Shown: one piece after another, positions 7,417 through 14,991 of the stretch | Position numbering within the stretch: position 1 is the stretch's first letter | How the letters are laid out: the number at the start of each line of letters is the position of its first letter | DNA from: Pediococcus pentosaceus | GTDB taxonomy: Bacteria; Bacillota; Bacilli; Lactobacillales; Lactobacillaceae | NCBI RefSeq assembly: GCF_001437285.1 | Contig: NZ_JQBF01000001.1 | Coordinates: 1 to 64,000, forward strand | Length of the DNA stretch: 64,000 nt | Reading direction: 5' to 3' | The notes under the pieces: model-generated | The model's database searches: none | Seen by the model: only the letters and a program-made list of their open reading frames with translations | Told to the model about the DNA's origin: nothing | Made by a program: the position numbers and the translations under genes

Positions 7417-7438
7417 CATATGATAACATATTCATATG
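7417..7438. promoter_or_regulatory. ArsR/SmtB-type operator between cadD and its sensor gene
   Basis: The inverted repeat CATATGA-N8-TCATATG lies in the 65-bp divergent gap, 14 bp before the sensor ATG. TGA-N8-TCA spacing is typical of ArsR/SmtB/CzrA operators, so the site would repress both directions until metal binds the sensor. Confidence 0.7.
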
Positions 7439-7451
7439 AAAGGAAGTTAAT

Positions 7452-7787
7452 ATGAAGCAAAAAAAACTAAAATTAATTGACGATGTGATGCTCACTGAGA
7501 CCCAAAAAATTCTTAGCTTGCTTAAAAACCCGGTGCGACTTCAAATTTTATACATTCTGTCGCAGCAGAACCTCAGTGTTTCTGAAATTGTAGAACTTCT
7601 CCATCTCGATCAGTCGTTGGTCTCTCATCATCTATCAGATTTGCGTAAATACCAGTTAGTTTCAACTAAACGTGATGGTAAATCGATTTTTTATGAACTC
7701 GATGATCCGCATATCTTAGATATTGTTAATGAAACTCTTGAACATGCTGATCACGTGCTAAAGGGGAAAAAGCACAATGAAAAATAG
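7452..7787 (+). CDS. ArsR/SmtB family metal-sensing repressor, CzrA-type (alpha5 site)
   Basis: This 111-residue winged-helix repressor has its recognition helix region in HLDQSLVSHHLSDLRK. There is no cysteine in the whole protein, so the CadC Cys site (ELCVCD) is absent. Instead the C-terminal helix shows DPH-x10-H-x2-H (DPHILDIVNETLEHADH), the exact alpha5 ligand spacing of the CzrA/SmtB zinc and cobalt sensors. Metal binding would release the operator at 7417-7438 and induce cadD and the gene itself. The stop codon overlaps the following terminator. Sensing specificity is inferred from the ligand set, the DNA target from position. Confidence 0.88.
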   Translation: MKQKKLKLIDDVMLTETQKILSLLKNPVRLQILYILSQQNLSVSEIVELLHLDQSLVSHHLSDLRKYQLVSTKRDGKSIFYELDDPHILDIVNETLEHADHVLKGKKHNEK

Positions 7788-7826
7788 CCTAACCCACGGA
7801 ATTTCCGTCTGGTTAGGCTATTTTTA
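7784..7826 (+). terminator. Terminator overlapping the end of the metal-sensor gene
   Basis: The stem ATAGCCTAACC (7784-7794) / GGTTAGGCTAT (7811-7821) is followed by T residues. It includes the stop codon of the upstream gene. Confidence 0.8.
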
Positions 7827-7846
7827 TTTGCATAATTTAGTTTAAG

Positions 7847-8395
7847 TTAGTTAGTAAAACGCTCTAAAAAATCTAAATATGAATCAAGAATGGTACTAAA
7901 GAATTGCGTAGTCGATTGATCAAAATGGTCACCATCCAGATGTTGCGGAACATTACCAATATAAGCTTCCGGTTGTTGAAGGGTTGGCATATCAACAAAT
8001 ACCAAGGACTGGCGAAGGTGATGGTTTGCCCCAAACCCACCAATTGCTCCAGGGGAAGCCGATACAACCAAAGCTGGCTTGCCACCCCAAACGTTTTCGC
8101 CCATGGGTCTAGAACCAACATCAATTGCGTTCTTTAAAGCCGCTGGTACCGAACGATTATATTCAGGAGTAAAGAACATTACCCCTGCTACATTTTGCAC
8201 AGTATCACGTAGTCTTTGCCATTCTGCTGGGATTTCACCCTGATCTAAATCTTCGTTATACAATGGCAAATCACCAATCTCAATCCACGTTGCCTCATAT
8301 TCTTTAGGTAAGATACTTTCAAATGTTTTTGCCACAAGTCGATTTAATGAACCTTCACGCAAACTACCAACGATAATGCCGATTTCTTTTGCCAT
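7847..8395 (-). CDS. NADPH-dependent FMN reductase family protein
   Basis: This 182-residue flavodoxin-like oxidoreductase is related to azoreductases, chromate reductases and quinone reductases. The FMN phosphate loop is GSLREGSLNR near the N-terminus, and TPEYNRSVPAALKNAIDV is the conserved flavin-contact segment. A typical PALVVSASPGAIGGFGANHHLR follows as two adjacent stretches. It probably transfers two electrons from NAD(P)H to quinones or electrophiles. It sits next to an SDR/aldo-keto reductase operon, so it may belong to a stress-responsive reductase cluster, but it has its own ribosome binding site and a 94-bp gap upstream. The natural substrate cannot be told from sequence. Confidence 0.88.
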   Translation of the reverse strand: MAKEIGIIVGSLREGSLNRLVAKTFESILPKEYEATWIEIGDLPLYNEDLDQGEIPAEWQRLRDTVQNVAGVMFFTPEYNRSVPAALKNAIDVGSRPMGENVWGGKPALVVSASPGAIGGFGANHHLRQSLVFVDMPTLQQPEAYIGNVPQHLDGDHFDQSTTQFFSTILDSYLDFLERFTN

Positions 8396-8489
8396 AAAAT
8401 TCCTCCTTGTCGTATTTAAAGCATTAACAATACCTTAACTACAGTATAGAGAAATTAGTGGTTAATTGATAATGATATGCGTGGGCGTT

Positions 8490-9284
8490 TTAAAAAATAG
8501 TTGGCACTAGTCCGCCATCAACCCGCAATGCTTCACCAGAAAATGACGATGCATCTGGACTAGCAACAAAGGCTGCGAAACGACCAATTTCTTCTGGACG
8601 AATCAAACGTTGAATTTGAGAACGGGAACGATGGTTTTTCATAAAGTCCGCTTCCCATTCTGATTTAGGTAAATCACTATCAGCGTACATATCTTCTAGC
8701 ATTTGCTGTACCCCTTCAGTTAATGTAGAACCCGGCATTATGGTATTAACCGTCACATGTGTAGCAACCGTTAGTTTCGATAAGCTCTTAGCTAACGACA
8801 AATTCATGGTCTTAGTCATGCTGTATTGAGGCATTTCTCCCGATGGCATCACGGCTTCTTCGCTAGCAATAAAAATGATTCTTCCAAAATCCTGATCTAA
8901 CATTTTAGGCAAGTAAAATTTAGCTAAAGCATTCCCAGCTAATACGTTAATCTGGAAGAATTTATTCCATGTATCATCATCAATATCGGCATATTCCATC
9001 GGTTGAAAGATTCCCATGTTATTGATTAAGATATCAACCTTGGGATACTGCTCAAACAGGTGTGTTCGACTAGCTTCATTGGCAATATCAGCAGCTGCAC
9101 CTTGCGGGTTAGTGCTCGGAAATTGGGTTTTAATATCAGCCACGACTTGATCAACCTCAACTTGATTCCGTCCGTTAATAATCACGTCAGCCCCCTCACG
9201 GGCTAATTCTGTAGCAATAGCTTTTCCAATCCCTTTGGTTGAGCCGGTAATCAAAGCTAATTTATGTGTTAAATGTAAATCCAT
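8490..9284 (-). CDS. SDR family oxidoreductase
   Basis: This 264-residue classical short-chain dehydrogenase/reductase has the cofactor motif TGSTKGIG near residue 14, the NNMG motif, and the catalytic pair in PQYSMTK (YxxxK). The C-terminus is SGEALRVDGGL, typical of the family. It is the second gene of an operon with the aldo/keto reductase upstream (20-bp gap), and GGAGG precedes its ATG. Together they could reduce reactive carbonyls. The substrate is unknown. The operon is divergent from an HxlR regulator, which is the likely controller. Confidence 0.9.
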   Translation of the reverse strand: MDLHLTHKLALITGSTKGIGKAIATELAREGADVIINGRNQVEVDQVVADIKTQFPSTNPQGAAADIANEASRTHLFEQYPKVDILINNMGIFQPMEYADIDDDTWNKFFQINVLAGNALAKFYLPKMLDQDFGRIIFIASEEAVMPSGEMPQYSMTKTMNLSLAKSLSKLTVATHVTVNTIMPGSTLTEGVQQMLEDMYADSDLPKSEWEADFMKNHRSRSQIQRLIRPEEIGRFAAFVASPDASSFSGEALRVDGGLVPTIF

Positions 9285-9304
9285 AGTGTGCCTCCTTCTA
9301 AAAT

Positions 9305-10144
9305 CTAAAAATCAAATTCATCTGGGTTAGGTCCGACGCGCAAGTTTTCATTCAAAGCATTAATTTGGTCCATATCTTCCGGTGCTAATTCGAAATCAAA
9401 AATCTGCGCGTTACTTAGCATCCGTTCGGCACGAACTGATTTAACTACTAACAAAATATTTTGTTGAACATCCCACCGTAAAACAATCTGAGCGACAGAC
9501 TTATTGTACTTTTGGGCAATCTTAGCTAACACAGCGTTGTCTAAGATTTTTCCTTGCATCAAAGGTGACCAAGCTTGGACTTTGATATCATGTTTAGCTG
9601 CATATTCTCGCATCTCGAGCTGACTTAATTGCGGATGAGTTTCTATTTGATTAATTACCGGTGTAATTTCAGCAAATTCCGCTAGAGCTTGGAGATGGTG
9701 AATTTGGAAATTACTTACACCAATCGCTTTAATCTTTCCTTGTTTATATAAAGTTTCTAGTGCTCGCCATGCATCTTGAAATGCATTATCTCCTGGCCAA
9801 TGAATTAGATAAAGATCCAAATAATCTAAACCTAACTTCTTTAGACTACTCTCAAAGGCTGCTATCGTTTCATCGTACGATAAGTGGTCATTCCAAACCT
9901 TAGAAGTGACAAATAAATCGGCTCGCTTCAAACCAGTTGCCGCCAACCCGGCTTTAATGCCTGCTCCAGTTCCCGCTTCATTTCCGTAAATCTGTGCTGT
10001 GTCGATTAAACGGTAACCATTTTTGATTCCATTTGCAACTACTTGAGCCGTATCTGCATCTGGAATTTGAAAAACTCCCAGACCTAGCCCTGGGATTGCA
10101 GTTCCATTATTTAACATTATGCGATCGTTTAAAGAATTAATCAT
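9305..10144 (-). CDS. Aldo/keto reductase
   Basis: This 279-residue monomeric TIM-barrel NADPH-dependent reductase shows the family motifs in order. They are GYRLIDTAQIYGNEAGTG (Asp and Tyr of the catalytic tetrad, shown here in 18 residues), FVTSKVW (Lys), DLYLIHWPG (His), GVSNFQ and a C-terminal VVKSVRAERM cofactor segment. Length and order resemble the 2,5-diketo-gluconate/methylglyoxal reductase group. It is the first gene of a two-gene operon with the SDR, divergent from an HxlR gene. The substrate is probably an aldehyde or ketone; exact specificity is not visible. Confidence 0.92.
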   Translation of the reverse strand: MINSLNDRIMLNNGTAIPGLGLGVFQIPDADTAQVVANGIKNGYRLIDTAQIYGNEAGTGAGIKAGLAATGLKRADLFVTSKVWNDHLSYDETIAAFESSLKKLGLDYLDLYLIHWPGDNAFQDAWRALETLYKQGKIKAIGVSNFQIHHLQALAEFAEITPVINQIETHPQLSQLEMREYAAKHDIKVQAWSPLMQGKILDNAVLAKIAQKYNKSVAQIVLRWDVQQNILLVVKSVRAERMLSNAQIFDFELAPEDMDQINALNENLRVGPNPDEFDF

Positions 10145-10228
10145 TTTTTTCTCCTTTGAAGTTCAATTATAATTTTAACTATAACTAAACTGTTTCTATT
10201 CAGCTAGTACCCACTTTATTGTGCTATA

Positions 10229-10258
10229 CATACCAAAAAGTATGCTTTGTGTTATACT
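10229..10258. promoter_or_regulatory. Extended -10 promoter and inverted repeat for the HxlR gene
   Basis: TGTTATACT (10250-10258) is an extended -10 element for the plus-strand HxlR gene. Just upstream CATAC-N6-GTATG (10229-10244) is an inverted repeat in the divergent gap with the aldo/keto reductase operon, a plausible HxlR operator. Confidence 0.45.
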
Positions 10259-10280
10259 GGCAAAAAAGGAGCGAAACTTT

Positions 10281-10637
10281 ATGACAAAACGAATTTATAA
10301 TATTGGTGTGGAAGCGACAATGGATGTTATCGGCGGTAAATGGAAGCCCATCATCCTATGTAACCTCCGCCATGGACAACAACGTCCTAGTGAATTACGG
10401 CGTAATATCCAAGGAATTAGTCAAAAAATGTTAACCCAACAACTTCGGGAGTTGGAACAGGATAACATTGTAGTTCGTAAATCATACAACACCGTTCCAC
10501 CTAAAGTGGAATATTACCTAAGCGATTATGGAAGATCGCTTGAAAAATTGCTCGACACATTATGTAGTTGGGGCGAAATGCACGTTAGCACTTTACAAGC
10601 TAAAGGTGAAGACGTAGCACTCGTGAAAGTCGATTAA
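10281..10637 (+). CDS. HxlR family transcriptional regulator
   Basis: This 118-residue winged-helix regulator has the family core IGGKWKPIILCNLRHGQQRP followed by the LRELEQDNIV recognition area and the VEYYLSDYG wing. It has a Cys in IILCNL near the N-terminal helix and another in TLCSWG. HxlR members such as YodB and HypR sense electrophiles or disulfide stress through cysteines, so a redox role fits the divergent reductase operon. The ATG at 10281 follows AAGGAG at the right distance; longer in-frame starts lie upstream of the promoter. The target and inducer are inferred. Confidence 0.9.
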   Translation: MTKRIYNIGVEATMDVIGGKWKPIILCNLRHGQQRPSELRRNIQGISQKMLTQQLRELEQDNIVVRKSYNTVPPKVEYYLSDYGRSLEKLLDTLCSWGEMHVSTLQAKGEDVALVKVD

Positions 10638-10641
10638 TAAA

Positions 10642-10687
10642 GGGCGCTAAATTATCGGTACTGCTCTGATAATTAGCGCTTTTTTTA
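10642..10687 (+). terminator. Terminator after the HxlR gene
   Basis: GCGCTAAATTATC pairs with GATAATTAGCGC, followed by a run of T residues. Confidence 0.85.
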
Positions 10688-10821
10688 TTTCACTGATAAT
10701 TTATTAAATAAAAAATTATCTCGTAACATTAATTGGTATATTCCATTATATTTTTTAGTAAAAATAATTAAAATATCATCATATTTAACATTTTTATGTC
10801 ATTTTTTAGTTATATATCATT

Positions 10822-10835
10822 TGTAAGGGTTTACA
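10822..10835 (+). promoter_or_regulatory. Possible CcpA (cre) site before the PTS gene
   Basis: TGTAAGGGTTTACA matches the cre consensus TGWAANCGNTNWCA except for G in place of the central C. It lies 60 bp before the PTS IIC start, in a position suited to catabolite control. Confidence 0.5.
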
Positions 10836-10894
10836 TTAATGATTTTTATCACTATACTGTTTTTGTTACCAAAATATAAAGGAGGAGATTTTTC

Positions 10895-12130
10895 ATGAAT
10901 AAATTTATGGACTGGTTACAAAGTGTCCTAATGCCACCACTTGCTAAAGCGGGGAATAATAAATATCTGGTTTCCATTCGTAACGGACTAGTATTAACCC
11001 TACCGGCTGTGATTAGTGGTTCAATTTTCTTAATTATTGCTAATATTCCAATCCCTGCCTGGTCGAATTTTATGAAACCATACATGGACGCCATGGGAGT
11101 TGCAGTTAATGGTTCTTTCGGAATCATTTCACTGTTAGCTGCCATCGGAATTGGTTACGAATTAGCTAAAGCTTTGGAGTTAGACGCTATCAATGGCGCT
11201 GGGCTTTCCACGATGGCTTTTATCGTAGCTTCATTCAACAGTAAATACACCCTCGATACTGCAAACTTCGCTTCATCTGGCTTGTTTACAGCGATTGTTT
11301 GTTCATTTATTTCTGTTTTGATTTTGAACTTATTCGTTAAAAAAAATTGGGTTATTAAACTGCCAAATGGTGTTCCAGCTGCTGTTAGCCAATCATTTGT
11401 TTCACTAATTCCTGGTTTTTTAGTTTTGCTATTATTCTGGGGGCTTCGAGTTCCCCTTCATTTTGATATTAATCTATTTGTTCAAAGCATCTTCCATCCC
11501 CTATTATTTGCTATGAACAGTCTACCAGGAATTATGTTCTACACGTTATTAGTTAGTGTTTTGTGGGTAGCAGGTATCCATGGGGATATGACACTCGAAG
11601 GGATCTCGGATCCAATCTTCCTTCAATTTCTAACAGCTAATGGTATAGCTTACGCACACCATCAAACTATACCATACTTAACATCATCTGGTTTTTCTAG
11701 TTTATTTGTTAATGTTGGTGGAACCGGTGCGACCATTATGCTCGTATTTTGGATGCTTTCATCCAAGAGTAAGGCTTATCGAGAACTTGGTAAAGTTGCC
11801 TTCCCCGGCGCCTTATTTGAAATTAATGAACCCGTAATTTTTGGTTTCCCAATAGTTATGAATCCAATCACCTTGATTCCTTTTATTGTGATTCCTCAAA
11901 TTTTAACGGTCCTAACCTACATTTTGATGAGCGTCCATTTAGTTCGCCCAGCCGTAATGATGGTTCCTTGGACCATGCCACCAATTATCGGACCTTTAAT
12001 GGCAACTGGTTGGGATTGGCGTGCAGGAGTTTGGTCAGCAATTGAACTAGTCATTGCCGGAGCAATCTACTATCCCTTCTTCAAAGTGGCTGAAAAACAA
12101 ATGGTTGCCCAAGAAGCAAGTGAGGCTTAA
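10895..12130 (+). CDS. PTS IIC component, lactose/cellobiose (CelB-like) family
   Basis: This 411-residue membrane permease of the PTS lactose/N,N'-diacetylchitobiose/cellobiose family has about ten hydrophobic segments. Conserved features include the start MNKFMDWLQ, GIHGDMTLEGISDPIF, and the FPGALFEINEPVIFGFPIVM region, whose Glu-Asn and Pro residues contact sugar in the family. It takes up and phosphorylates a beta-disaccharide together with IIA and IIB proteins, which are not encoded nearby. It is therefore an orphan IIC that must use subunits from elsewhere. The start has AAAGGAGG upstream. A near-cre site suggests glucose repression. Confidence 0.88.
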   Translation: MNKFMDWLQSVLMPPLAKAGNNKYLVSIRNGLVLTLPAVISGSIFLIIANIPIPAWSNFMKPYMDAMGVAVNGSFGIISLLAAIGIGYELAKALELDAINGAGLSTMAFIVASFNSKYTLDTANFASSGLFTAIVCSFISVLILNLFVKKNWVIKLPNGVPAAVSQSFVSLIPGFLVLLLFWGLRVPLHFDINLFVQSIFHPLLFAMNSLPGIMFYTLLVSVLWVAGIHGDMTLEGISDPIFLQFLTANGIAYAHHQTIPYLTSSGFSSLFVNVGGTGATIMLVFWMLSSKSKAYRELGKVAFPGALFEINEPVIFGFPIVMNPITLIPFIVIPQILTVLTYILMSVHLVRPAVMMVPWTMPPIIGPLMATGWDWRAGVWSAIELVIAGAIYYPFFKVAEKQMVAQEASEA

Positions 12131-12136
12131 TCTTTC

Positions 12137-12322
12137 ATGAAAATCAAAATTCTATTAAAATATAGTGTAGTAGGTGCCATCTTGATTGCAGCTCTTGCTA
12201 TTACGATGACCCAACTTCATTTAACTTCAACCCTAACTAATCGAGTAGTTGAAATCGCTGGTATAATAGTATTTGTAGTACTAGGAGCACTTCTAAAACG
12301 AAAAGCAGTTAATAAAAATTAA
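12137..12322 (+). CDS. Small two-helix membrane protein, unknown
   Basis: This 61-residue product has two hydrophobic stretches (about residues 8-28 and 37-54) and basic ends. I do not recognise a family. It follows the PTS gene by 6 bp and its stop overlaps the region where the acetyltransferase gene begins, so it fits tightly in a short operon. A GAGG lies 11-12 nt before the ATG, slightly far. Codon pattern and gap-free packing make it likely real, but it could be a chance open frame. Confidence 0.5.
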   Translation: MKIKILLKYSVVGAILIAALAITMTQLHLTSTLTNRVVEIAGIIVFVVLGALLKRKAVNKN

Positions 12323-12336
12323 TGAGGCCCAACGAC

Positions 12337-13521
12337 ATGGATAAATTAGAACAGTTAACCCAAAAAGATTTGGAAGAATTTTATCAACTATACCTGTACG
12401 CCTTTACGAACTTAGATTCAAAAGGACGACGAGCTTTCTTTGATCATCGCTACAACCATGCTTTAAAATATGGAATCAAACATAATGGAAAACTCGGAAG
12501 CGGGATGTTAAGTATTCCATTTCACGTTAACTTTCATGGTGTGAAATACAAGATGAATGGGATTGGCGATGTCATGAGTTACCCCGAATACGGCGGTAAC
12601 GGAGCAATTACCCAACTCATGCAACAGGCTTTTAACGATATGTTAGAAGACAACGTTGCTCTCTCATATCTTGCTCCATTTTCATACGATTTCTATCGTC
12701 GTTTTGGGTATGAAGAAGTTTTTGATCGTACCATCTATCGGGTTAAAAACACCGACTTATCGAGAGTAAAGATTGACAAAAAGATTGGTAGTATTGAACG
12801 TTTAACCTTAGCCGAAGCTATTCCATTTATTAAGGAAGTTTATGCTAATAATCCCAACAGCCACAATGCTGGTTTAATTCGTGAGGATTGGTGGTGGGAT
12901 TATCTCGTTCTCAAGCATCCTCATTGGCAAGTGGGCGTCTACTTCTCTGAAGACCACTTATCTGCGGGGTACGTTATCTACGAAGGGCTTGATACTACCT
13001 TCTCGATTCAAGAAATCATGTTTACTAATTGGGAAAGTTTCCAATATCTAAGTCGCTTTATCTGCCAACATGAGTCGATGTTTTCAACTTTCGAATACGC
13101 CAGTGGTGACCCTTTAGGCCATCCTGACATTCTAAAGAATCCATCCAATGTTGAAGTCCAGATTAAGCCTTACATGATGGCTCGCATTATTAACCTTGAG
13201 ACCTTCATTAATCACTATCCATTCTTAAAGAAAATCAAAAGCACTCGTGTTGCAGTTACTGATAAAATGCTTCCGGCTAATAACGGAATTTGGCGTCTTT
13301 TAATCAATGCCAATGGCACTAGCTTTGAGAAAATTAGTGATAACGAAAATAATATGGCTGACATTCGTATATCTATTCAAGAACTCACTAAAGTTTTATT
13401 AGGTTATCGTTCCTTAAATGAACTTAATCGAATTGGAGCGATTCGCGGTAGCTATGAGGCTATCACAAATTTAGATGCTACCTTACGTAAAGAACCACCT
13501 ATGCTATGGGATTACTTTTAA
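12337..13521 (+). CDS. Eis-like GNAT N-acetyltransferase
   Basis: This 394-residue protein has the tripartite layout of the Eis (enhanced intracellular survival) family: an N-terminal GNAT domain, a second degenerate GNAT domain, and a C-terminal SCP2-like domain. The acetyl-CoA region is seen in SYPEYGGNGAITQLMQQAF, and LAPFSYDFYRRFGYE is the highly conserved Eis stretch. The free carboxy-terminal end DYF acts as catalytic base in the family, and this protein ends in WDYF. Substrates in other species include aminoglycosides and protein lysines; here it is unknown. The ATG at 12337 is chosen because TGAGG spaces well; an in-frame ATG at 12322 overlaps the previous stop. Confidence 0.88.
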   Translation: MDKLEQLTQKDLEEFYQLYLYAFTNLDSKGRRAFFDHRYNHALKYGIKHNGKLGSGMLSIPFHVNFHGVKYKMNGIGDVMSYPEYGGNGAITQLMQQAFNDMLEDNVALSYLAPFSYDFYRRFGYEEVFDRTIYRVKNTDLSRVKIDKKIGSIERLTLAEAIPFIKEVYANNPNSHNAGLIREDWWWDYLVLKHPHWQVGVYFSEDHLSAGYVIYEGLDTTFSIQEIMFTNWESFQYLSRFICQHESMFSTFEYASGDPLGHPDILKNPSNVEVQIKPYMMARIINLETFINHYPFLKKIKSTRVAVTDKMLPANNGIWRLLINANGTSFEKISDNENNMADIRISIQELTKVLLGYRSLNELNRIGAIRGSYEAITNLDATLRKEPPMLWDYF

Positions 13522-13532
13522 ATCAAACTTTA

Positions 13533-13567
13533 AAAAGGCAAACCAACGTCAGTTGATTTGCCTTTTT
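13533..13567. terminator. Bidirectional terminator between the Eis-like and XRE genes
   Basis: AAAAAGGCAAA and TTTGCCTTTTT flank a CAAC/GTTG inner stem, so both strands end in a U-run. Confidence 0.85.
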
Positions 13568-13568
13568 A

Positions 13569-14141
13569 TCATTTTTCAGTATAAATAGAACGGAGATTAT
13601 ATCTAATATATCTTTCAAAAAAGTTTACTAAATACATCGTCAGCTGCTTTAGCAATGGAAAAGCGCCTAATCCGATTGCACAAAGCATCAATGTCAGCGG
13701 GATTTGATACAAGTTTAAACTAACAGGAGTTACCCATCCCATCATATGGACAACCAGCCATTCACCTACTAATAAGGCTGGAGACACTATAAAGCCGATG
13801 ATGGAGATCCAAAGACCACATAAAATTCCAGCAACTGCCAAGACAACTCCCATGGTGACAATAACGTTGAACCAGAAAAAACCAAATAATGCTAACCAAT
13901 TAATTTTTTTCATTTTATGACCTGCTTCCTCTTTCGAATTAGAGGGATGCATTGCAACCAATTGGTCGAGCGAAACATTATACAACTGCGCAAGATCTTT
14001 TAAAGCATATATATTTGGCATCGTTTTTCCTTGTTCCCAACGTGAAATCGTTTGTCTGGTAACATACATTTGTGTCGCCACTTCTTGTTGAGTAAGATCT
14101 CGTGCTTGCCGTATTTTTTGTAACGTTGTTCCGATTGACAT
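13569..14141 (-). CDS. XRE family regulator with membrane domain
   Basis: This 190-residue protein has a clear N-terminal Cro/CI-type helix-turn-helix (residues 5-62: TLQKIRQARDLTQQEVATQM, then VTRQTISRWEQGKTMPN). A short linker follows, then three hydrophobic segments (about 80-104, 107-130 and 147-166). Such membrane-tethered XRE regulators are common in lactobacilli, and their signal is mostly unknown. It stands alone between convergent and same-strand neighbours; the heme-efflux-like operon lies upstream but ends with its own terminator. The target cannot be named. Confidence 0.85.
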   Translation of the reverse strand: MSIGTTLQKIRQARDLTQQEVATQMYVTRQTISRWEQGKTMPNIYALKDLAQLYNVSLDQLVAMHPSNSKEEAGHKMKKINWLALFGFFWFNVIVTMGVVLAVAGILCGLWISIIGFIVSPALLVGEWLVVHMMGWVTPVSLNLYQIPLTLMLCAIGLGAFPLLKQLTMYLVNFFERYIRYNLRSIYTEK

Positions 14142-14268
14142 CCAACCACCCCTTCTAGTTCTACTCTGCCACAGTCATTTTAAAAACCAAGCAACAAACC
14201 TGTTACATGGCTTAAAAATCAAGTTTTATTAACTTCATTTCATTCCTTTTGAAGTTAAATTTGGGTAA

Positions 14269-14306
14269 AAAAATAATGATAGAAAAAATTTCTATCATCA
14301 TTTTTA
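14269..14306 (-). terminator. Terminator of the hrt-like operon
   Basis: ATGATAGAAA pairs with TTTCTATCAT on the minus strand, followed by a T-rich run. Confidence 0.8.
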
Positions 14307-14310
14307 TTAC

Positions 14311-14991
14311 TTATAACGTTGATTCTTTTAAAACACCATCGTTAATTTCGAACATTTGATCAGCATACGATTTCAAGCGCATATCATGGGTAACAATTAC
14401 TACCGCTTTATGACGATCGTGTGCTAGATCCGCAAATAAACGACCAACTTCTTTAACCCGTTCACTATCCAAAGCCGCCGTTGGCTCATCAGCTAAGATA
14501 ATGGCAGGATCGGGATACAAGGCCCGAGCAATCGCCACTCGTTGCTGCTGACCACCTGATAACTCTGTTGGAAATTTATCAACTAAATCTTCGATTCCTA
14601 GTTGTTGCAATAATTTATCTAAACTTTCTTTGGATAAATTACCTTCTTTTTTTACTTTATCGACCAATTTGAATTGATCTTTAACCGTTAGAAATGGTAA
14701 TAAATGGTAATTTTGTAGAACGAAACCAATGTTATTAAGTCTTAATTTTTCAAGGTCTTTACGGGAACTAGTTTGATAATCTTGTCCATTCACTTTAACT
14801 TGTCCAGTAGTTGGAGTCCGCAACCCGCCCCCAATGGTTAAGAATGTACTTTTCCCAGAACCACTGGGACCAATAATCAAGCTCAATGTCCCAGCTTCAG
14901 CCTTAAAATTAACGTCATGTAATACGTGAACTTTAGCAATCCCTTTTCCATAAATTTGGTTGATATTATTCATTTCAATTGCAGTCATCAT
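14311..14991 (-). CDS. hrtA: ABC transporter ATPase, HrtA-like (heme efflux)
   Basis: This 226-residue ATPase of the MacB/LolD type has Walker A GPSGSGKST, the Q-loop in VLQNYHLL, the signature LSGGQQQRVAIARA, Walker B IILADEPTAALD and the switch His in VTHD. Its start follows the permease stop codon directly, and its ribosome binding site lies in the last permease codons, so the two are translationally coupled. The gene order regulator-permease-ATPase and the operator sequence upstream match the HrtRBA heme exporter of lactic acid bacteria. It would drive removal of excess heme from the membrane. A bacitracin or peptide exporter is the main alternative. Confidence 0.85.
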   Translation of the reverse strand: MMTAIEMNNINQIYGKGIAKVHVLHDVNFKAEAGTLSLIIGPSGSGKSTFLTIGGGLRTPTTGQVKVNGQDYQTSSRKDLEKLRLNNIGFVLQNYHLLPFLTVKDQFKLVDKVKKEGNLSKESLDKLLQQLGIEDLVDKFPTELSGGQQQRVAIARALYPDPAIILADEPTAALDSERVKEVGRLFADLAHDRHKAVVIVTHDMRLKSYADQMFEINDGVLKESTL

